A stretch of DNA of 64,000 nt, from NCBI GenBank assembly GCA_963969495.1, contig OZ018324.1:154098672-154162671 (forward strand). The letters run 5' to 3'. This document shows positions 57,653 to 64,000 of the stretch, piece by piece. The first letter of the stretch is position 1. Every line of letters starts with the position of its first letter. A model generated the notes under the pieces. It did not search any database. It was not told where the DNA came from and saw only the letters and a program-made list of their open reading frames with translations. This DNA is from Ceratothoa steindachneri (taxonomy: Eukaryota > Arthropoda > Malacostraca > Isopoda > Cymothoidae). The position numbers and the translations under genes are program-made.

Positions 57653-57933
57653 ATAAGCTTTTATAACAAGAAAGATTCAAATCCAATTGTGGCTCTGAAA
57701 TCACCAAAATAATTTGACAATAATCTGTGTTCACTCGAAAGCCAAAATTCACTGATTTATCTTATGTCAATTAAAAGTTCTCATAGTTTGCCACTATTAA
57801 TATTATCTCATTTTCGCAAAAAAATAACATTTTATTAAAAAATGCAGGCCTAACTAGATGAGAAATCCATAGATTTATTTGTTTCTTTTTTTCGACAGGT
57901 CTAACGTTCCAAGTATATTTTACCCCATATATA
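57339..57933. other. spacer between the two mariner copies, with a (TA)n tract
   Basis: AT-rich single-copy-looking sequence of about 595 bp with (TA)n at 57582-57652. No gene recognised. Confidence 0.7.
57582..57652. repeat. (TA)n microsatellite
   Basis: About 30 TA units plus a TTTATATATATAA end, in the spacer between the inverted mariners. Confidence 0.95.
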
Positions 57934-58823
57934 CGAGGGGCGGTCAATAAGTTTTGCGAATTGGTAGGGAAAAACAGAGGAAGGGGGATGGCTGTTTGCG
58001 GGGGTGTTAGGACTAGTCAGGACCTGCAGCCGCACGCTCCTGCCTCGTGTATTTAAGAAGCAGTAGCTGATCGCAGATCGACAGTCACAAATTTTTCAAC
58101 AATGGAGAAGGTTGAGCACCGCGCAGTGATCAAATTTTTGACCAAGGAAGGGTAAAATGCAAAAGAGATCCATGAACGCATGGTTGCAGTGTACACCGAC
58201 ATCACTCCTTCCTATGCAACCATTGCTCGCTGGAATAAGGAGCTCCGTCATGGTCGTGAGTCCCTTGAAGATGACCCCCGTCCAGGACAATGTGGCTCGA
58301 GTGGACAGGATGATCCTCGAAAATCGACGGGTGAAGGTCGAAGAAATCGAGCGACAACTTGGAATATCACATGGAAGTGTTATGAACATCATCCACGACA
58401 ATTTGGCCATGACCAAGGTCTCTGCCCGTCGGGTCCCTAGAAACCTCACGAAACCTCACGCCCCATGATCGACTTCAACGTCGTCAAAGTCCATAAGCTG
58501 CCCTGCGCGAGTGCGGATTCGAGGAGCTCAACCACATCCCCTACAGTCCAGATCTGGCCCCTAGCGACTACCTTTTATTCCGCTAGCTCAAGGCTGCACT
58601 GCGTGGACGCTGGTTTGGGGACGATGAAGATGTTTAGCTCGCCGTTTAGGAGTGGATTGAACAGCAGTCGGAAGATTTCTGGTTGTCGGGAATTCGAAGC
58701 CTCAGGGACAAGTGGCGCAAGTGCATTGAAGTCAAGGGTAGTTATATTGAAAAATAATAAAAGACTTTTCCTCATATCTCGTTTCCTTATATCCGAATTG
58801 CATAACTTATTGACCGCCCCTTG
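57934..58823 (+). mobile_element. internally deleted mariner, copy B
   Basis: The same terminal repeats as copy A (CGAGGGGCGGTCAATAAGTT at 57934; its inverse ending CCGCCCCTTG at 58823), flanked by TA on both sides, the usual target duplication. Length 890 bp. Identity to copy A is high by eye, over 90%, except for small deletions. Confidence 0.9.
58102..58770 (+). pseudogene. mariner transposase with catalytic centre deleted (copy B)
   Basis: Starts MEKVEHRAVIKFLTKEG, then a TAA at 58151. NAKEIHERMVAVYTDITPSY and RWNKELRHGRESLEDDPRPG follow; a deletion of about 25 bases relative to copy A removes the DVTNED residues and shifts the frame. ISHGSVMNIIHDNLAMTKVS and RRVPRNLTKPHAP end at the same junction as in copy A, and the C-terminal PYSPDLAPSDY, WIEQQSEDFWLSGIRSLRD and IEVKGSYIEK parts follow in another frame. 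Confidence 0.85.
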
Positions 58824-58960
58824 TATGTATCAATTTTTATATAAAAATTCGTTTAAGTGGAAAAGTTTCGTGCAGGCGTTTTCTTGCATTTAACGATTGA
58901 AAGACTTTTTAATTAATTAAATTGAAGCGAAACTTTGAAATCAAAGTTTTATAATTTCGT

Positions 58961-59155
58961 AATTTGCTTCCGTCTGATTGAAAGGGCATGAAAGTACCAG
59001 CCAAATATTATCAAATGGTCAAAGCTACTTAAGCAAATTAATTTCGATGCATCCTTTCAAATTAAGTAAGTGAAGGAACTTAGGAAAAGCTTTGATAATA
59101 GTTGATAATATTTGGCTAGTACTTTCCTGCCCTTTCAATCAGACGGAAGCAAATT
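58961..59155. mobile_element. MITE with 53-bp terminal inverted repeats
   Basis: AATTTGCTTCCGTCTGATTG at 58961 onward (to ...CCAAATATTATCAA, about 59013) is matched by the inverse of 59103-59155 with only two or three differences. The interior of about 90 bp is not coding. Length 195 bp. Confidence 0.88.
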
Positions 59156-59299
59156 CTTTCGGCTGGCTAATGGAGAGGCGCGGTTCATCAGACACGAAGC
59201 GGAAAGATTAAAGCTGGACAAATCCACCAGAGAAGAATACGAGGGTCGAGCCAGAGTGACCCTGGACCCTGGATAAATTTGCTGCATATATATGGAGCG

Positions 59300-59400
59300 A
59301 TCTCGCATTCTTTGTTTAGTTTAATTCTGGATAAGCCAACAGGCGAAATGTCAATAAAGAATTTCAGTGTATTTTCCGGGTTTTTACTTTCTCCTCCCAT

Positions 59401-59468
<68 letters not shown>

Positions 59469-59640
59469 ACAAAATTGTAGCCCAGGATATATTATTTTAA
59501 AAAATTATATGGGAAACTGAGCTGAATGTTTTTTCTTCTTTCTTAGCTTTCGGACTCAATTTGAGTCCTTCATGGAAGTATCAACGTTGAGCGAACCTCA
59601 GAAAAATTTTGCAACTCATAAACTAATAAATCATATTAGT
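59300..59640 (+). repeat. possible Penelope-like 3' end with (TA)n
   Basis: GCCAACAGGCGAAATGTCAA, then TTTCAGTGTATTTTCCGGGT and TTTTACTTTCTC before the (TA)n tract, resemble 3' ends of Penelope-like elements known to me. 59540-59580 (CTTTCGGACTCAATTTGAGT with CCTTCATGGAAG) is of the same style. The assignment rests on memory of such tails and is weak. Confidence 0.35.
59404..59466. repeat. (TA)n microsatellite
   Basis: About 31 TA units. Confidence 0.95.
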
Positions 59641-60529
59641 TAGAAGTGTGATACCAGCGGTGTTCCTTTCTTCTGGTCCGGCAAAGACTGGATAGAAAAA
59701 CTTGAAGTATCTTCGGCTCTCCGAAGAAATTCACCACCAGTAAAGGAGGAAAAGAAAAGGATGAGCCACGCCACACATTTTCCCCGTGGGTATAACAAGA
59801 AAGAAGAGAATTTACAGAGCCAGGTATATCCGATCCATGTCCGGCTAATCACCCCGTGGTCCCCTAATCGGGGCAAGGGAGCGGAAATGAACTGAACTGT
59901 CATTCATCTTGTCTCGCTCTAACTATGTCGGTCCACTTTGATAGACATAATTGGAGTCGTGGAGGAAAGCAGGTTTGAGGATTAGCCCACTGTGGAACTC
60001 AGCGTCAGAGGCAGCCCGGTTAAGAGGTGATGCTGAAAGCTTTGGGGAAGAGTTTGTTCTAGTCTCTAAGTGTAGTTTCCGGCCAGGACCACAGGGTAAC
60101 ATTTAACCGTCCCTGTGTAAGTTGGAAGCAGCATCGATAACCAAACCCCAGATAGGGCGGCACCCCCGGTTTGTGGTAGTTGATTCGATCACCACCCATC
60201 ATTAAGTCCGCCACATTTCACCCGTCTGAGGGGCCTCCCCGGGTTCACCCTTCATCATTCATCCATTCCATCCCGCAGTTCATGTTCATGGAAACCTGCT
60301 TGCAACGAGGAGGGGACGGTTCTCAAAGCGCTCTACCAAGAAGAAGCGGACCCTACAGTAAGGGTAATACATTGACGGGTACAGCGAAAAAAGCCAGAAG
60401 CCTCACAGAAGACAGCGAAGAGAAAGCCAGTCCGAGGTGCCACCCGCTGGGAAAAAAAGGAGCAAAATGGGACCACTCGGATCCAGCTGCACACCATCAG
60501 CGTAAGCAGCAGGCCCAGCCGAGATAAAG

Positions 60530-61680
60530 TCTTTGAAGAGGTCTATGGAAAGTTAAAGATAGCAAAGCTCCGTCTGCTCGAAGTCCCTTCAGGTTATGTT
60601 GCGATCTGTGAAAAGGATTGTGGAGAACATAACAAAAGAAGAGGCAGTCGGAACGCTCCGTGAAATAGGTCTTCAACCGGCAATTTCATCGCAGATCCTA
60701 ACCCACCAGGGAAGCGTCGTCTGCCGGTGACTAGACCCCTGGATAGGACAACACACTGATAAGGAAAGAAAAGAAGAACTAACGAAGAATTAACCGTGGG
60801 CCAAAGTTTCCGAAATAATAAAGTCTTTGAACAAGAGGGACAATTCGGAGTACACTCACGTGTTTAAAGTTGTCTTCTCCGACACTACGATGGCACAAAG
60901 GGCAAAGGAAAAGGGACTCATGCTTTTTAATGCAAAAATAAGTGGAGAGAAGTTCAAGAGAGATGAATTTACTTCCATACAATTCTGCTTCCGATGCTAT
61001 AAGATGGAGACACACACGACAAAAGAATGTACAGAGCCACAGGAGATATGTTAAAGGTGCAGCGAGCCAGGTTACCACTGGAATAACTGCAGCAGTCCAA
61101 GAGAGAAAGATGCAAACTGCTGCCAAGGAGATCGTTCCATGGCCATGGCCTGCCCAATGAAAAAGGAACTTATAAAGAAGAAGGTGCAACAAAAGAAAGA
61201 CGAGCAAGAAAGCAAAAGCAACACATCATATGCTCAGGCGGCAAAAGCAGTCTTTACAGAGGCAGAAACCAAAAAGACTTATTTGAGAATCGAGAATAAG
61301 AACTCGACGAATATCCTGACCTGCATCTTATATGCTCACGTCAAGAACCTAACCCAACCAGGAGTTTTCGTTAAAGAACTAACCAAATGCTCGCTAAGAA
61401 CGGCATGAGTGAAATGTGGTTCCCTGATAACCCACCTTTAGGGAACGTGCTACAACTGTAGCTGAATCCCAAACTGATGTCACGAAAGAGTCAAGAGACG
61501 AGAAAAGAAGAAGAAAATAGACGGCTAGACCCAAGAATTGAGGCCAAAAAAGAGAGGGGCGGCCGCAAAAGCAGTACACTCGACCAATCCAAAGAATAAG
61601 GAAAAATAAGAAATAGAAACCTCTGACACCACGGATAGTACAGACACCTCGGACTCAGACAACACAAAAAAAGGAATTAC
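60530..61680 (+). pseudogene. Jockey-like ORF1 relic (gag-like, CCHC)
   Basis: LRLLEVPSGYVAICEKDC near 60575 matches the J2 N-terminal part. The frame 60827-61054 gives HVFKVVFSDTTMAQRAKEKG, ISGEKFKRDEF and CFRCYKMETHTTKEC, then a stop, then CSEPGYHWNNC (second knuckle, its first Cys before the stop). 61139-61408 continues with ACPMKKELIKKK and TCILYAHVKNLTQPGVF. A Thr/Asp/Ser-rich end (TSDTTDSTDTSDSDN) lies near 61620-61670. At least three frameshifts and several stops. Confidence 0.75.
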
Positions 61681-62007
61681 GCCATAAAAAAGGAAAAAGA
61701 GGAACAAAGAAAAAGGTAGATGCTCACCAAATTAACCTTTACATCTACGCGACCGAATAATTCCCCTTCCCGAAGGACTGGAGCGCAAACAAAATTTGCG
61801 TGGGAATAAAGAAAAATACTATAAATGTGACTTCGACGTTCAATGCGAAGAAGAATCGGCTGAGGAGGCCCTGTACAACCAAAACGTGGCCCTCTACCGG
61901 GAAACATTTGTAGAACTCTTTCCCCAGCAGAGTTCAAAAAGAAGAGGAACGGGAAGCGTAAATCTACTACTCGCAAGTACTAAGATACACAAAAGCCAGA
62001 ACAAGGA

Positions 62008-64000
62008 ATGGAAAACCCGAAAAAGAGGTTAAGGATATTGACGCTCAACGTGAATGGATGGGATGGAAAAGCCGTGGCATACGGAAACATATTCCGCGTG
62101 CTTGACCCCGACATCATACTAATCACGGAGCACGGTATCGATACTACTAACAGCGAGTTGAAGATACCGGGCTACAGAGTAGTTACAAAAAAACATTCTC
62201 AGAAGGGGTTTGACGGTGCTGCCGTTGCCATCAGAAAGAATCTTTCGTTCAGACACCTTCCAGAACTGGACGAGTCCTTTGGGGCGGTAGAGTTGCACAC
62301 ACTAGTGGGCAATCTCGTAATTACGGCGGAATACCAACCACATCGACGAACGTACCTTCACCTCACGAACTTCTACATCTTGTTCGGCCAGGGCAGAATG
62401 GCATTCCTTGGGGGCGACCTCAACGCCAAATGCCGAATGGCTGGCTATGGGAACACGAATAACAGAGGTCACAACTTGGAAATGATCATACGTCGAAAAA
62501 ACATCCAGAGAATGGAACCGGACTTTCCGACTTATATCACCCCTCGATCAAGCAATAAAGCCAGACATAATCACGACAAGTGGTGGCTTCCCTTCCAATT
62601 ACCATAGCGAGCCGGGCGAAACAGTATCCAGCGACCACATAGCGATCTCGACGACCATCACATTCACGCCGATCCAGCTTCCGATCCCCCTCCGCAAAAG
62701 TTACACTTCTGCCAACTGGGACCACTACAGGGAAATCCTTGCCAGTTACGAACCAGCGGACCTAAGCGAAGCAATACTGGAGGAGATCAATGAGGAACTG
62801 GAGAAAATAACTGCCCACATCATCGAGGCGAATCGCAAGTGTGTACCAATGAAAAGGAATAAAACTCTTCCACAGCTCAGATGGACTGAGAAAATGAGTG
62901 AGATCGCTAGGGTGCACAAGGAAGTGTACGAAGAAACAAGAAAAGAAGGTACAAATCGGGTAAGAAGCTCGCTGGTACGTAGCCTGAGTGAAGAACTCAA
63001 GCAGGCCATAAAACAGCAACACGCTGTGATCTGGGAATGCCTGATTGAAAAAGTAGACAGTGAGATAAGACCCGACAAGTTCTGGCGATTAGTGAAAAAA
63101 CTAAAAGGCCTACCAAGTAGAGAAAAGACCCGCATTAAGGCGGGCAATTACTACTTTGAGGACCCGGCAGTTTTGGAAGAGAGATTCCGCACGTTCTGGA
63201 AGGAAGTCTTCACAATTACACCTGAGGATGATGTGGAATTCTACCAGGAGTTCGAACGACAGCTGATTGAAGATCTTAATCAACGAATACATCGAACGCA
63301 CTCACACGCCTATGTCGACGAAGGGAGGGAGATGGCTGACCATGGCCGACCAATTACATCAGAAGAGGTTATGGAAACTGTAAAAAACTTTCCACAGAAG
63401 GCATCAGGATGGATGGGTATCACCAAAAACAACCTGGTACATGCCCCCCGTCAGATCATTCGGGGAATCGCGAATATCTATAACGCTTCCCTGAATACGG
63501 GTTACTTCACTGACGGTCTAAAAGTGGCAAAAATCATTTTTATACCTAAAGGGAAGAAACCCCCCCGATCAACTAGTGGATTACAGGCCAATATATCTCC
63601 TCGAGTTCATAGGAAAAGTCTACGAGAAGCTTCTAGCTAATAGGCGACAAGACCAGCTAACAGAGCTAGAAGCTCACATCCCTCAGCAACACGTGTTTCG
63701 TAGGCAAAGGGGGACTTATACAGCCCTTGCTCTCTTCCCCGAAAAACTCTCCCACTGTAAAGTTGAAGGGAAATACGTAGACGTGGTGTTGCGAGATGTT
63801 CAAAAGGCCTTCGACGAGGTTTGGCTGAGAGGTTTTAATTCAAGATCTTAGGCCTCCAGCTAAACCAGATCCTGGAGAGGGTCCTCTGTGACTTGACTAC
63901 GTTATAGAAAGGAAAGCCAAAATCACGATTGAGGGCTATGATGGACCCGAATTTGAACTTGAGGCGGGTGTTCCACAAGGTAGCTGTCGTTCTCCACTGC
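62008..64000 (+). pseudogene. Jockey-like ORF2, endonuclease and partial RT
   Basis: 62008 starts MENPKKRLRILTLNVNGWDG. Endonuclease motifs: DIILITEHGIDTTN, GFDGAAVAIRK, AFLGGDLNAKCRMAGYGN. A frameshift near 62560 precedes SSDHIAISTTI, SANWDHYREILASYEPADLS and the frame 62849-63640, with KFWRLVKKLKGLPS, KASGWMGITKNNLVHAPRQ and AKIIFIPKGKKPP. A second shift lies in the C run at 63559-63565, then DYRPIYLLEFIGKVYEKLL, VVLRDVQKAFDEVW, and, after a third shift near 63850, AGVPQGS at 63967. The catalytic FADD lies beyond the window. Confidence 0.82.

Larger units (their letters stand above)
59930..64000 (+). mobile_element. Jockey-like LINE, nearly complete, cut by window end (copy J3)
   Basis: The 5' UTR begins at or before 59930 (shared with J2: AACTATGTCGGTCC and GGTTTGAGGATTAGCCCAC). 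ORF1 relic 60530-61680, ORF2 from 62008 to beyond the window. It is in opposite orientation to J2 and of the same family, with more decay in ORF1. Confidence 0.8.

Noticed and set aside
56408..58893. SETMAR-like host gene fused to mariner
   Set aside because: There is no SET domain or intron; the terminal inverted repeats enclose only transposase sequence.

Overview
This is animal nuclear DNA, probably from an arthropod or another invertebrate; the sequence does not fix the species. I saw no bacterial operons, ribosome binding sites or CRISPR. What fills it is a graveyard of mobile elements: LINEs of the CR1, Jockey-like and RTE-like types, a Penelope-like fragment, Tc1/mariner transposons, fold-back elements, tRNA-like SINE pieces and LTR-like repeats. 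About a dozen long (TA)n tracts and several minisatellites lie between them. Nearly every long reading frame belongs to a decayed element or is a simple-repeat artefact. The only convincing host-gene piece is one Kazal/follistatin-type exon on the minus strand (32720-32947), with both splice sites and phase 1-1 ends.

Layout. 1-5000: an LTR-like fragment, tRNA-like pieces, a fold-back MITE (957-1205) and (TA)n tracts. 5078-13175: four CR1 3' ends in head-to-tail order, each new copy starting in the CT-rich tail of the one before. The second is almost full length and keeps a degenerate SGNH-esterase ORF1. The fourth has an RT and C-terminal frame open for 400 codons. 13600-16000: a (TA)n-ended repeat, a Penelope-like GIY-YIG tail and a mariner pseudogene (both minus). 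16000-26500: little that can be identified, then two Tc1 fragments beside (TA)n tracts, a SINE, a Jockey-like LINE and an LTR-like repeat. 26517-27960: an RTE-like LINE.

28150-31990: a 35-bp minisatellite with larger repeated blocks. 32720-32947: the Kazal exon. 33645-35200: a second minisatellite (39 bp) with an inverted block in its middle. 36597-37314: an element with terminal inverted repeats that carries a tRNA-like segment. 40970-42850: an RTE-like LINE on minus. 42950-43915: (TA)n-ended repeats and a second SINE copy. 44640-45460: another LTR-like repeat. 45970-50290: an almost complete Jockey-like LINE on minus.

50890-53800: a large fold-back element and mariner remnants. 54286-56383: a decayed, unnamed transposase-like gene. 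56414-58823: two mariner copies in inverted orientation that share one internal deletion. 58961-59155: a MITE. 59950-64000: a second nearly complete Jockey-like LINE, cut by the window end in its RT domain.

Nothing here forms a pathway. The elements relate through nesting, shared tails and shared target preference. The dense two-strand mixture of truncated elements inside or next to a host intron is what one expects of an intron, heterochromatin edge or small-RNA source locus, but the sequence alone cannot say which. All family names rest on motif recognition, not on database searches.
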